A DNA stretch of 64,000 bases from Ornithinimicrobium sp. CNJ-824. GTDB lineage: Bacteria; Actinomycetota; Actinomycetes; Actinomycetales; Dermatophilaceae. The position numbers and the translations under genes were made by a program. The notes below the pieces were generated by a model. It was not told where the DNA came from. It saw only the letters and a program-made list of their open reading frames with translations, and ran no database searches. The stretch lies in contig NZ_MKKA01000011.1 of the NCBI RefSeq assembly GCF_001942405.1, forward strand, positions 372,001-436,000. The letters are read 5' to 3'. Shown here in pieces: positions 9,389 through 17,187 of the stretch (position 1 is the stretch's first letter; each line of letters starts with the position of its first letter).

Positions 9389-9439
9389 CCCCACTCCTGA
9401 TCGCTCTCGGGCCGGCGGTCGCCGACGCCCCAGTGTCCC

Positions 9440-9477
9440 ATCCGGACCGCGGCCGGGCTGCCGGGACAGGTCCGGAT
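9440..9477 (-). terminator. Hairpin terminator after the mutarotase gene
   Basis: ATCCGGACC (9440-9448) and GGTCCGGAT (9469-9477) form a 9-bp stem 19 bases beyond the minus-strand stop at 9496. Confidence 0.5.
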
Positions 9478-9495
9478 GTGGACGATGTCTGCGGC

Positions 9496-10353
9496 TCAGC
9501 CGCCCTCGGTGCCGGTCGGGGTGGGGGCGACGCGGGTGCCCACCTCCACGCTCTCACCGGGGGCCAGCCGCAGCGAGCGTTCGCCCCGGGCCGCGGTCTC
9601 CACGCACACGAACCGCAGCCACTCCTCGTCGCCCAGGTCCTCGAGCTGCGCCGCCTTGTCGGCCCAGGGGTTCCACAGCACGGTCTGGGCCGCGCCCCTC
9701 GGCACGACGTGCAGGGCCCGCAGGGTGGTGCGGTCCTCGACCACCACCGGTCCGCTGCGGTCGTAGACCCGGTCCGTCTCTCCCTGCAGGCGTACCGGAC
9801 CGTCCTGCGTCTCCTCCCGGCCGGTCACCTTGTCCAGGTAGGTGGCCTCCTCCAGCCCGAGGACGGTGATCTCGCGGACGTCCCCCACGTGGAGGTAGGT
9901 GTGCAGGGCCACCTCCACGGACAGCTCGTCGTCGCCGGGGTTGTGCACCCGCAGCGCGAGGTCCAGGACCGGTTCCTGAGCGCTGCCGCCGAGCGCGACG
10001 GCATACCGCAGCTCGAAGTCCCCTGGCACGTGCTCGGACCCGGGGGAGCCGGCGACGTCCTCCCGCGCGATCCGCCAGGCCCGGACCTCGTCGTCCTGGG
10101 GCTCGACGGCGGTCCAGGAGGTGCTCCGCACCAGCCCGTGGCTGGGGCGAAGGCCCCCCTCGGGCCCGTCCGCGAACCACGGGAAGCAGATCGGCACCCC
10201 GCCGCGGATCGGCCGCGAGCCGTCCAGGCGGGCGTGCCCGCTCAGCCAGACGACGGGCAGCCCGTCAACGGTCCACTCCGCGAGGTGGGCGCCGAAGTCG
10301 TAGGCCACGAGCCGGGAGGGGCCCTCGACGTGGAGGTGCGGGGTCAGCGTCAT
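9496..10353 (-). CDS. D-hexose-6-phosphate mutarotase (YeaD-like aldose epimerase)
   Basis: Aldose 1-epimerase superfamily enzyme interconverting anomers of hexose 6-phosphates, probably cytosolic. The 285-residue product contains GGVPICFPWFA, SHGLVRSTSW, HTYLHVGDV and VLWNPWADKAAQLEDLGDEE, all typical of the YeaD group. The ATG at 10353 has TAGGGT exactly seven bases upstream on the minus strand, a leaderless arrangement, and this rules out the longer open frame upstream. That promoter overlaps the end of the ssb-like gene. Confidence 0.88.
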   Translation of the reverse strand: MTLTPHLHVEGPSRLVAYDFGAHLAEWTVDGLPVVWLSGHARLDGSRPIRGGVPICFPWFADGPEGGLRPSHGLVRSTSWTAVEPQDDEVRAWRIAREDVAGSPGSEHVPGDFELRYAVALGGSAQEPVLDLALRVHNPGDDELSVEVALHTYLHVGDVREITVLGLEEATYLDKVTGREETQDGPVRLQGETDRVYDRSGPVVVEDRTTLRALHVVPRGAAQTVLWNPWADKAAQLEDLGDEEWLRFVCVETAARGERSLRLAPGESVEVGTRVAPTPTGTEGG

Positions 10354-10363
10354 GGGCTCCACC

Positions 10364-10747
10364 CTAGGCCTCGCCCGCACGGACCCGACGGACCGCGAGC
10401 GCCTCCACCTCGTAGCGCGACGCCCGTCCGCCGGCGGTGCCGAAGAAGCGGCGGCGCAGGCTGCCCCGGACCTCCACCTGCTGACCGTCCGGCAGACGGA
10501 GGGCGGTGCGCCGGGTCCGGGCGGACCAGCAGGCGACGTCGATGGTGTCCACCTGCCGTCGTGCGCGGTCCCCGTCCCGGCCTGGCCGCGGCACCACCAG
10601 CCGGAACTGCACGAGCTGGTCCCCGCTGGGCAGCTCCCGCGGGACCGGGGCGCCGCTGACGCGCCCCATGAGGTGGACATCGTTGACCCCCTCCGACCCG
10701 CTCGCGGTCGTCGCCGCCGTGCTCCCGGACCTCGTCGTGCGCGTCAT
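10364..10747 (-). CDS. ssb: Single-stranded DNA-binding protein (short, SsbB-like)
   Basis: An OB-fold single-stranded DNA-binding protein of 127 residues. It carries NDVHLMGRVSGAPVPRELPSG, VVPRPGRDG and TIDVACWSARTRR, matching the OB core of Ssb proteins. It lacks the long Gly-rich linker and acidic DDDIPF tip of the main Ssb. It is therefore likely a paralogue for recombination or competence rather than the replication Ssb. A Ser/Thr-rich N-terminal extension of about 24 residues precedes the fold, and the true start could lie within it. The mutarotase gene follows ten bases downstream. Confidence 0.8.
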   Translation of the reverse strand: MTRTTRSGSTAATTASGSEGVNDVHLMGRVSGAPVPRELPSGDQLVQFRLVVPRPGRDGDRARRQVDTIDVACWSARTRRTALRLPDGQQVEVRGSLRRRFFGTAGGRASRYEVEALAVRRVRAGEA

Positions 10748-10858
10748 GGGTCCAGCGTGCGTGGCCGGGTGCGGGTCGGGAAGGCGCAGGACCGCGGATG
10801 TGGACGGCCGGCGGCGGTCAGGCGGGGCTGTGGACGTGGGTCGGCTACGGTGGCGCAG

Positions 10859-11605
10859 ATGGAGGGTCAGCCGGTGGGGAGGAGGACGTGGCCGGCGCCA
10901 CTGCCGTACGACGACGTCCTGCGCGACCGGGTGACCGGCCACCTGGCCGGACACCGGCGGCGGGTGGCCTCCCTCGGCGACCGTCGCCACGCGGCCGTGG
11001 CGCTGGTCCTGGTGGACTCGGTCCCCGGCGGCGCGCGGACGGAGGCACGGGACGCCGGGGGACGTCCGGTGCACGACCCGGCGCTGCTGGGGGACCGGCT
11101 GGACCGGGCGGACGGGGGAGCGGCGTTCCTGCTGTGCCGGCGACCGCCCCGGCTGCGCCGCCACGGCGGCCAGTACGCGCTTCCCGGTGGACGGCTGGAC
11201 CCTGGCGAGGACGTCGTCACGGCAGCCTTGCGGGAGACCGAGGAGGAGGTCGGTCTGCGGCTGGGGGAGGAGGACGTGCTGGGGCTCCTGGACGACTACG
11301 AGACCCGGTCCGGCTTCGTGATGACGCCGGTGGTGCTGTGGGCCGGGGGAGCGGGGGAGCTGCGCCCCGACCCCGGTGAGGTCCAGGCGGTCTTCCGGGT
11401 CGGCCTGCACCACCTGCTGCGCGAGGACTCGCCCCGCTTCACCCGCATCCCGCAGAGCGAGCGGCCCCTCGTGGAGCTCGTCCTCGGGGACGAGGTCGGG
11501 CACGCCCCGACCGCGGCGGTGGTGCTGCAGCTGGGGTGGCTGGGCCTGCAGGGGCGCCCCGACCCGGTCCACCACTTCGAGCAGCCCGTCTTCGCCTGGC
11601 GCTAG
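10859..11605 (+). CDS. Nudix hydrolase (CoA pyrophosphatase-like)
   Basis: Nudix hydrolase with the full box: G in GRLDPGE, then REtEEEvGL (GX5EX7REUXEEXGU). The N-terminal half has the H-G-G-Q-Y-A-L-P-G-G context seen in CoA pyrophosphatases (NudL group). It probably cleaves CoA or related nucleotide diphosphates in the cytosol. The 248-residue start at ATG 10859 is supported by TACGGT (10846-10851) seven bases upstream, a leaderless arrangement; the open frame extends further upstream only by chance. It is divergent from ssb and followed 44 bases later by a methyltransferase gene with its own promoter. Confidence 0.85.
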   Translation: MEGQPVGRRTWPAPLPYDDVLRDRVTGHLAGHRRRVASLGDRRHAAVALVLVDSVPGGARTEARDAGGRPVHDPALLGDRLDRADGGAAFLLCRRPPRLRRHGGQYALPGGRLDPGEDVVTAALRETEEEVGLRLGEEDVLGLLDDYETRSGFVMTPVVLWAGGAGELRPDPGEVQAVFRVGLHHLLREDSPRFTRIPQSERPLVELVLGDEVGHAPTAAVVLQLGWLGLQGRPDPVHHFEQPVFAWR

Positions 11606-11648
11606 ACGCCCGGCCGGTGCCTCGGAGGCGCCGGTAGTGTCCAGACCC

Positions 11649-12467
11649 ATGGGCGTCCAGCACCGTCTCGACGAGGCCATCCGAGAGTTCTACACCGGGA
11701 CGTTCGACGAGGACGCCAGGACGGGCTCGTCCGTCGACGGACGGGTCGAGGTCGAGCGCACCCGGCGGCTCGTGCGACGCGTCCTCGCCCCGGGCTCACG
11801 GGTGCTGGACGTCGGTGGTGCGACCGGGGTGCACAGCCGGTGGTTGGCCGACGACGGGCACGAGGTCACCCTCCTGGACCCCGTCCCGGCCCAGGTGGCC
11901 AGGGCCGCCGAGGTGGACACCTTCAGCGCCCTCGTCGGGGATGCCCGCGACCTGCCCTCGGCGGACGCCTCCTTCGACGCGGTCCTGCTGCTGGGTCCGC
12001 TCTACCACCTCGTCTCCGCCGCCGACCGGGCTACCGCCCTGGCCGAGGCCCGCCGGGTCCTGCGGCCCGGCGGGGCGCTGTTCGCCCAGGGGATCGGTCG
12101 GCTCACGGCGTTCACCGAGGCCGTGACCACCCGGGGCTTCCCCGACCTGGGTCAGGCCGACCTGGAGATTCTTAGAACAGGTGTCTGGTTCAGCACGCAC
12201 GGCGGATTCCCCGGGGGACACCTGCACTCGGTCGCCCAGCTGCGTCAGGAGGTGACGGCCGCGGGGTTCACGGACGTGGTCGTGCACGGTCTCGAGGGTC
12301 CGGGAACCGGGGCGCTGGAGCTCGTCGCCGAGGACGCCCGGCTCGTGGAGCTCGCCGTGGAATTGGTCGAGCGCCTGGAGGAGCAGCTCGTCGGACGTCC
12401 GACGGTGCTCGACGCGCTGGCGGAGCGCAGCCCGCACCTGCTGGCGGTCGGCCGTCGACCACCGTGA
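11649..12467 (+). CDS. Class I SAM-dependent methyltransferase
   Basis: A 272-residue methyltransferase with motif I VLDVGGATGVHSRWLA, motif II-like EVTLLDPV, and the FDAVLLLGPLYHL and LRPGGALFA blocks of the UbiE/Mtase-11 group. The substrate cannot be told from sequence; small-molecule methylation is likely. TAGTGT (11635-11640) lies eight bases before the ATG, so the transcript is probably leaderless and separate from the upstream Nudix gene. Confidence 0.85.
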   Translation: MGVQHRLDEAIREFYTGTFDEDARTGSSVDGRVEVERTRRLVRRVLAPGSRVLDVGGATGVHSRWLADDGHEVTLLDPVPAQVARAAEVDTFSALVGDARDLPSADASFDAVLLLGPLYHLVSAADRATALAEARRVLRPGGALFAQGIGRLTAFTEAVTTRGFPDLGQADLEILRTGVWFSTHGGFPGGHLHSVAQLRQEVTAAGFTDVVVHGLEGPGTGALELVAEDARLVELAVELVERLEEQLVGRPTVLDALAERSPHLLAVGRRPP

Positions 12468-12483
12468 CCGGGCGGGCGGCCGC

Positions 12484-12837
12484 CTACGCCGAGGACCCCG
12501 CCGGAGAACGTCGGGCCCAGTGCTTCAGGGCCAGCACCACCGTGGTCAGCCCGGCGAGCCACGCCGCCTCGGCCGCCCAGGGCTGCTGCGTGGTGGTGCC
12601 GGCGACGGTCAGCAGGAGCAGCAGACCAGTGCCGCCCAGCTCCTGGAGGCCGGACGCCGACCGGCTCAGCACCGCCCAGCCCCCGGACATCCAGGCCGTC
12701 AGGAACGCCAGTCCGAGGACGTCGTCGGAGGGCCAGCCGGTCGACAGCACGAGGACCGCGGCCACGGTCACCAGCCCCGCGGCGAGCAGCCCGTCGATGC
12801 CCACGGGCTGCTCTCGATGCTGAGGGTCGGGCGGCAC
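12484..12837 (-). CDS. Small predicted membrane protein, unknown function
   Basis: I do not recognise a family. The 117-residue product has about four hydrophobic stretches: GLLAAGLVTVAAVLVLSTG, VLGLAFLTAWMSGGWAVL, GTGLLLLLTVAG and AAWLAGLTTVVLALKHW. The GTG at 12837 is chosen over the longer frame because TACGGT (reverse complement at 12845-12850) lies seven bases upstream. It is convergent with the methyltransferase gene, 16 bases apart. Confidence 0.65.
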   Translation of the reverse strand: MPPDPQHREQPVGIDGLLAAGLVTVAAVLVLSTGWPSDDVLGLAFLTAWMSGGWAVLSRSASGLQELGGTGLLLLLTVAGTTTQQPWAAEAAWLAGLTTVVLALKHWARRSPAGSSA

Positions 12838-12928
12838 GGCACCCACCGTAGCGCCCACGTGCGCGTCGGGTCCGGCCGGAAAAGGTCAGGATCTTGCGAG
12901 GGCCACTCCCGCGGTGCCACGGTGCAGC

Positions 12929-13819
12929 ATGACCGTGCGACCCTGCCTCGTGTCCGACCTGCCCGTCGACGGTGCGCCGTGGATGGAGCCCGACGCCGAC
13001 CTCGGCGAGAGCCGTAGTCTCGTCGAGGAGGTCGACGGCGAGGTGGTCGCCGCCGGGCTGCGACGGCGCGGCGCTCCGGACGACGACGTGGACCTGGTCG
13101 AGCTGGCCTGCCGGCCGGGACGGGGCGCCGACCTGCTGAAGGCACTGGTCGCCGAGGACGATCGACCGGTGATGCTGCGCGTCGTGCCGGGCACGCCCAA
13201 GGCGGAGGCGGTCGCCGTGGTCGGCCACGTCGAGGTGATGCAGAGCCTGCCCCCGGGGGCGATCCCCACCGACCACCCGGACGTGCTCGCCTGGTCCCAC
13301 GAGCGTCTGTCCGCGGCGGAACTGGAGCGGCTGACGCTGACCCCTGCCACGGACTTCACGGTGGAGCAGCTGCTCGACCTGTGGATGGTCGCCTACGTGC
13401 CGGCGCACGAGGGCTTCCTGCCCGTCAAGGACGCGGACGCGACGCGCGAGAAGTTCCGCCGGTGGTTCGCGGAGAGGCTCGACCGGGAGTCCAGCTTCGT
13501 CGCTCGTGACGGCGACGGCCACGTGGTCGCCGCCACCATGATGACCGCCGAGATCGACGGCGTCCTCGTGCCGAACCTGGTCGAGGTCTGGCCAGGACAC
13601 CCGGTGGCCGAGACCGCCGCGTCCGCGTGCGTGGCCGCGACGGTCCTGGCCGTCAGCCCGCGCCCGGTGGAGTTCGAGGGCCACGTCGACCAGGCCCTCT
13701 ACATGAGCGTCATGGAGATGGTCCCGCACCGCTCCGCCGGCGTGCTGACGCCGATGGACATGGTCCGCATCCAGGGCGTGGAGGGCGCCTCGGTGCCACG
13801 CTCCGGTCAGACTGAGTAA
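12929..13819 (+). CDS. Hypothetical protein, possibly GNAT-related
   Basis: A 296-residue soluble protein I cannot assign firmly. Parts such as LVEEVDGEVVAAGL and SSFVARDGDGHVVAATMM look like degenerate N-acetyltransferase strands, so a GNAT-like fold is possible. No catalytic motif stands out. The ATG at 12929 is a guess; an in-frame GTG at 12914 also exists. Its TAA stop (13817-13819) touches the first base of the dif-like site, so the gene ends at the proposed terminus. Confidence 0.6.
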   Translation: MTVRPCLVSDLPVDGAPWMEPDADLGESRSLVEEVDGEVVAAGLRRRGAPDDDVDLVELACRPGRGADLLKALVAEDDRPVMLRVVPGTPKAEAVAVVGHVEVMQSLPPGAIPTDHPDVLAWSHERLSAAELERLTLTPATDFTVEQLLDLWMVAYVPAHEGFLPVKDADATREKFRRWFAERLDRESSFVARDGDGHVVAATMMTAEIDGVLVPNLVEVWPGHPVAETAASACVAATVLAVSPRPVEFEGHVDQALYMSVMEMVPHRSAGVLTPMDMVRIQGVEGASVPRSGQTE

Positions 13820-13846
13820 ACGCCGATAAGCGACATTATGTAAAGT
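13819..13846 (+). other. dif: Putative dif site (XerC/XerD chromosome dimer resolution)
   Basis: A 28-bp AT-rich island in a region of very high GC. The left arm ends in CCGATAA (13823-13829), the six-base centre is 13830-13835, and the right arm is TTATGTAAAGT (13836-13846). The right arm differs at one of eleven positions from the Bacillus subtilis dif arm TTATGTAAACT. The core CCGATAA...ACATTATGT also agrees with the actinobacterial dif pattern as I remember it. The arms are partly symmetric, as expected for XerC and XerD binding. A XerD-like recombinase is encoded at 44660-45625, and the strand bias of genes changes in this region. Confidence 0.72.
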
Positions 13847-13961
13847 AAGTCGCGGAAGGCCGATCTGCGGTGCCTGCCCCTGCGGGCGACCTGCGGACCG
13901 TTCGACGCTCCCCTGGACCATCTCGGCCACGCGTCGCGGCCACGACTTCTATGCTGCTCCC

Positions 13962-14320
13962 ATGACGGATCTCGACATGGTCGAGGAACGGATCTGGGCG
14001 CTGCTCGATCCGTATCGGGAGGAGCTCGAGGACGCCACGATCTGCGGCATGCCGTCGTTGAGGTGGCCCGGCTCCGGCGGGCACGACTACTTCGTCGCGG
14101 TCGGGCGCAGCGCAGGCAAGGTCAGCCTCTACGCGGTCGCCGTCGAGACCTGGCCGGAGGCCCTCGAGGAGTCGTCGCCGACGTCAGGAAACGCCGCACT
14201 GGTAAGGCGACCTTCTCCTTCCCCACCATGGACGACGATCTGGCGGCCGAGCTCGAGGCCTTCCTGGCCCGCCTCTACCGCTCCTACCGGGCGCACCACT
14301 CGGACTCCGCGTCGACCTAG
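13962..14320 (+). CDS. DUF1801-like small protein, frame broken
   Basis: A protein of about 119 residues resembling the DUF1801 (YdhG/iron-chaperone-like) group, with ICGMPSLRW, DYFVAVGRSAGKVSLYAV and, after the break, RKRRTGKATFSFPTMDDDLAAEL. Near position 14170 the conserved continuation lies in another frame, so one base appears missing. TATGCT (13950-13955) is six bases before the ATG, a leaderless start. It is the first gene to the right of the dif-like site. Confidence 0.62.
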
Positions 14321-14380
14321 CACGGGGACGACGGGCGACGGACGCGCCCGGCGGTTCGTGCCGCGCCGGGGCATGTCGGG

Positions 14381-14421
14381 TGCTCCGCGGAGCAGCCCTG
14401 CGTCCGGTGCTCCGCGGAGCA
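14381..14421. repeat. Two copies of a 14-bp palindrome
   Basis: TGCTCCGCGGAGCA occurs at 14381-14394 and again at 14408-14421, a spacing of 27 bases, each within a longer near-identical context. It lies in the gap between two convergent genes close to the dif-like site. Function is unknown. Confidence 0.7.
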
Positions 14422-14432
14422 GTCCTGCTCGA

Positions 14433-14479
14433 CCTACGGCGGAAACCTGTTCCTGCAGCGGGTAGGAACCCGCCGTAGG
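14433..14479. terminator. Compound intergenic hairpin
   Basis: Outer arms CCTACGGCGG (14433-14442) and CCGCCGTAGG (14470-14479) and inner arms GTTCCT (14449-14454) and AGGAAC (14464-14469) form a long hairpin with one side bulge. It lies between convergent genes, so a terminator is likely; a REP-like element is the alternative. Confidence 0.5.
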
Positions 14480-14549
14480 AGCCGGAGGTCGCTGCAGGTG
14501 CGGATCGCCGCGGCGACGTGGACGGCCGAAGCCGCCGGTGAGCCGTGGG

Positions 14550-14864
14550 TCAGCCGTGCTGCAGGCAGGTCGTCGCCCACGGGCGCGCCTCCAGCCGACC
14601 CTGCGGGATCGGCTCACCGCACACCGCGCAGCGGCCGTAGCTGCCCTCGTCCAGCCGGGTCCGGGCCAGCCGTACCTCCTCGAGCAGCCGGCCGAGGCTC
14701 TCGTGGGCCGTCACCGCGGTGGACCGGTCGACGACCAGAGGCTCGCTCTCCCCCAGGCACCGCGCCAACGCAGCCCTGGCGTGCCCCTCCTGGGCCCCGG
14801 TCAGCTCCTCCAGCCGGGTCCTCACCTCGGCCTCCTTGGCCGCCAGTCGCTCCCCCACCGTCAT
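14550..14864 (-). CDS. DksA/TraR family zinc-finger protein
   Basis: A 104-residue member of the TraR/DksA family, which binds the RNA polymerase secondary channel. The N-terminal part is a helical region with ERLAAKEAEVRTRLEEL, and the C-terminal part has the zinc motif CAVCGEPIPQGRLEARPWATTC followed by LQH. The last ligand of the usual four cysteines is replaced by His (C-x2-C-x17-C-x2-H). The VOC gene ends 13 bases upstream, so the two are probably cotranscribed. Small paralogues of this kind are common in actinobacteria and their targets are unknown. Confidence 0.82.
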   Translation of the reverse strand: MTVGERLAAKEAEVRTRLEELTGAQEGHARAALARCLGESEPLVVDRSTAVTAHESLGRLLEEVRLARTRLDEGSYGRCAVCGEPIPQGRLEARPWATTCLQHG

Positions 14865-14877
14865 GGGACCAGCTGCC

Positions 14878-15273
14878 TCACCCCGCCGGTGGCAGGTCGT
14901 GGGCGACCTCGTGGCTGGGCTGGTAGAGCATCATGTCGTCGGCACCCGGGACCCGCAGCCACACCTCGGTCCCGAAGCGGCGCTCGACCGGCTCGGTGGC
15001 GAACTCGGCGCCGCGGGCGGCCAGCTCGGCCATCGTGGCCGCCAGGTCGTCGCACAGGAGCGAGATCGCGTGGTGGCGCGGCACCTCGAACCCTCCGGGG
15101 CCAGTGGTGGGATGGACGCCCAGCTCGCTGGGGCCGGTGCGGAAGATCAGCCACTCGGGCTGACCCTCGGGCACGTCGTCGGCCACGTGCGGCAGCCGCA
15201 GCACGTCGCGGAAGAAGGCCCGGGTGGCGACGGGGTCGTCGGAGTAGACCAGGGTGTGGAGCGCGGCGATCAT
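14878..15273 (-). CDS. VOC superfamily (glyoxalase/bleomycin-resistance-like) protein
   Basis: A 131-residue metal-dependent VOC-fold protein: AALHTLVYSDDPVATRAFFRDVLRL at the N-terminus and GTEVWLRVPGADDMMLYQPSH at the C-terminus are typical of the two beta-alpha-beta-beta-beta halves. The substrate is unknown. The ATG at 15273 has TACGGT (reverse complement upstream) six bases before it, supporting a leaderless start and excluding the longer frame. It heads a two-gene unit with the DksA-like gene. Confidence 0.8.
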   Translation of the reverse strand: MIAALHTLVYSDDPVATRAFFRDVLRLPHVADDVPEGQPEWLIFRTGPSELGVHPTTGPGGFEVPRHHAISLLCDDLAATMAELAARGAEFATEPVERRFGTEVWLRVPGADDMMLYQPSHEVAHDLPPAG

Positions 15274-15373
15274 GACTCGACCGTAGCCCCGGACGGCCCG
15301 GGCTGGTAGGGGGTGCCTCGGCAGGGGTCCCACCTGCGCCGTGGGACGATGGTCCGCCCGACCGGAAGGCCCC

Positions 15374-15880
15374 ATGTCAGCCCCGCTCCCCCGTCCGCGC
15401 CGCGTCTACGGCACCCTCGCCGCCGCCGAGATGGTCACCTGGACCCTCCTTCTCGTCGGCATGGTCGCGACCTACCTGCTGGACGCCGGGCACCTGCCGG
15501 TCCGGGTGGGCGGCGGTGTGCACGGCTTCGTCTTCCTCGCCTACGTCCTCGTCACCCTGGTCGTGGCGGTCGACCAGCGCTGGTCGGTGCGGGACCTGGC
15601 CCTGGGACTGGCCTCGGCGGTGGTCCCCTACGCCACCGTGCCGTTCGAGCGCAGCGCCGAGCGGCGTGGCCTGCTCGGCGACCGGTGGCGTCTGCTCCAG
15701 GCCGGCGCCCCCGCCGGGCCGGCCGGGCGTCTGGTCGCGGCCGGGCTGCGGCGCCCCGTGCTCGCCGTGCTGGTGGGCCTCGTCGCCGTGGTGGGGGTGT
15801 TCGTGCTCCTGCTGGCCCTGGGGCCGCCGACGCAGTGGTTCGCCGGTCCGGAACCGCTCCGCCCGCCCGCCGCAGTTTGA
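15374..15880 (+). CDS. DUF3817 domain integral membrane protein
   Basis: A 168-residue membrane protein with TLAAAEMVTWTLLLVGMVATYLL, GGGVHGFVFLAYVLVTLVV and VLVGLVAVVGVFVLLLAL. The EMVTWTLLL...VHGFVFLAY arrangement is that of DUF3817 proteins. Function is unknown. The ATG at 15374 is preferred over an in-frame start 33 bases earlier because it begins at the family N-terminus. It is followed eight bases after its stop by the CsoR/CstR-type operator of the next gene. Confidence 0.75.
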   Translation: MSAPLPRPRRVYGTLAAAEMVTWTLLLVGMVATYLLDAGHLPVRVGGGVHGFVFLAYVLVTLVVAVDQRWSVRDLALGLASAVVPYATVPFERSAERRGLLGDRWRLLQAGAPAGPAGRLVAAGLRRPVLAVLVGLVAVVGVFVLLLALGPPTQWFAGPEPLRPPAAV

Positions 15881-15887
15881 GACCCAT

Positions 15888-15903
15888 ATACCCCAGGGGG
15901 TAT
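15888..15903. promoter_or_regulatory. CsoR/CstR-type operator overlapping the minus-10 box
   Basis: ATACCCCAGGGGGTAT is a 7+2+7 inverted repeat (ATACCCC, AG, GGGGTAT) of the kind bound by CsoR-family repressors. Its last TAT is also the start of the minus-10 box TATGAT (15901-15906), whose end lies seven bases before the ATG at 15914, so binding would block transcription. A near-identical site is at 21676-21691 beside a CsoR-family gene. Confidence 0.82.
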
Positions 15904-15913
15904 GATGTGGGGC

Positions 15914-16620
15914 ATGGCGACCACTGACCTCACCGTGTCCTCGTTCGAGTCCACCATCACCGCGGACGGCATCGTCCTCGTCGACTTCTGGGCCGACTGG
16001 TGCGGCCCGTGCAAGCAGTTCGCGCCCGTCTACGAGGCCGCGTCCGAGCAGCACCCAGACATCACCTTCGGCAAGGTCGACACCGAGGCGGAGCGTGAGC
16101 TGGCCGCGGCGGCGGGCATCAGCTCCATCCCGACCCTCATGGCCTTCCGCGACGGTATCCCCGTCTTCGCCCAGGCCGGCGCCCTGCCCCCGGCGGCCCT
16201 CGAGCAGGTCGTCCAGGCCGTGCGCGGCCTGGACATGGACGACGTGCGCGCCCAGGTGGCGGCGCAGCAGGCCCTGCAGGACAAGCCGCTGGAGATCTCG
16301 GCCGAGGACTTCGCCCGGATCTACGAGGAGGGCGAGGTGACCCTCGTCGACGTGCGCGAGCCGGCCGAGTACCGCGCGGGCCACCTGTCCGGGGCCCAGC
16401 TGGTGCCGATGCGCACGGTGGCCGAGAAGGCCGACGAGCTGCCCAAGGACGAGCCGGTCTACGTCATCTGCGCCACGGGCAACCGCAGCCAGTCGAGCAG
16501 CCAGCTGCTCCGCCGCGCGGGCGTGGAGGCCTACTCCGTGGCCGGCGGGACCCAGGGCTGGGCGATGGCGCCCCCGGGCGTGAGCTCGTGCCCGGGCCCC
16601 ACGCCACCGCGCAGGCCTGA
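15914..16620 (+). CDS. Thioredoxin-rhodanese fusion protein, frame broken at the 3' end
   Basis: Two-domain sulfur-handling protein. Residues 1 to about 110 are a thioredoxin with the active site WCGPC in VDFWADWCGPCKQFAP. Residues from about 125 onward are a rhodanese with CATGNRSQSS as the persulfide-carrying cysteine loop, DVREPAEYRAGHLSGA and GGTQGW. A run of five C at 16571-16575 shifts the frame; the conserved tail GRELVPGPHATAQA ends at the TGA at 16618-16620. The gene has a leaderless promoter overlapped by the 16-bp operator. A role in sulfane-sulfur transfer or reduction under control of the CstR-like regulator is inferred from that site. Confidence 0.85.
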
Positions 16621-16722
16621 CCGGACCCGTACCACCGGCGTCCCCGGGGCGCCGACGTGCACGAGACGCCGGCGGGCGACCCCGAGATGCGGGGGTCGCC
16701 CGCCGCCCCTACCGTCGGTGCC

Positions 16723-17109
16723 ATGGACGACATCCTCAGCACCCACCCGGCCAAGGACACCTTCGACCTGCCCCAGCTGCGGGCCGCCATCGACGCGGCG
16801 AGTCGGTGCGCGTCCACCTGCGGGACCTGCGCGGACTCCTGCCTGCACGGCGACCACGTCGAGGGCATGGTCCGCTGCATCGACCTGTGCACCCAGTGCG
16901 CCGCCATCTGTCGCACGACCGCCGAGATCCTCTCCCGGCCCGGTCCCAACGGCGACTCCTGGCGGTCCGTGGTCGAGGCCTGCATCGCCGTCTGCCGCGA
17001 GTGCGCGGAGGAGTGCTCGAGCCACGAGCACGACCACTGCCAGCAGTGCGCCCAGGCGTGCCGCGACTGCGCCGACGCCTGCCAGACCCTCCTCGGCGTC
17101 GCCGACTGA
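16723..17109 (+). CDS. Csp-type copper-storage four-helix bundle protein (DUF326)
   Basis: A 128-residue all-helical protein with 17 cysteines arranged as repeated CxxC and CxxxC pairs (ASRCASTCGTCADSC; RCIDLCTQCAAIC; CRECAEEC; CQQCAQACRDCADAC). This is the pattern of Csp proteins, in which cysteines line the core of a four-helix bundle and store Cu(I). No signal peptide is visible, so it is the cytosolic type. TACCGT (16710-16715) is seven bases before the ATG at 16723, a leaderless start. It follows the thioredoxin-rhodanese gene on the same strand. Confidence 0.85.
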   Translation: MDDILSTHPAKDTFDLPQLRAAIDAASRCASTCGTCADSCLHGDHVEGMVRCIDLCTQCAAICRTTAEILSRPGPNGDSWRSVVEACIAVCRECAEECSSHEHDHCQQCAQACRDCADACQTLLGVAD

Positions 17110-17187
17110 CAGGCCGGGGGTCGTTCTTCACCGGACCCTCACCTCCCGTACCCCCGGCCCTCACGGTCCGCGGGCTAGCGTCGGACC

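Noticed and set aside
13823..13846. Operator of a regulator for the neighbouring gene
   Set aside because: The sequence starts at the end of one gene and is over 100 bases from the next start, and its arm structure and spacing fit XerC/XerD sites better than a simple dyad.
14381..14421. CRISPR array
   Set aside because: Only two palindromic copies with a 13-base gap; no repeat-spacer series and no cas genes anywhere in the window.
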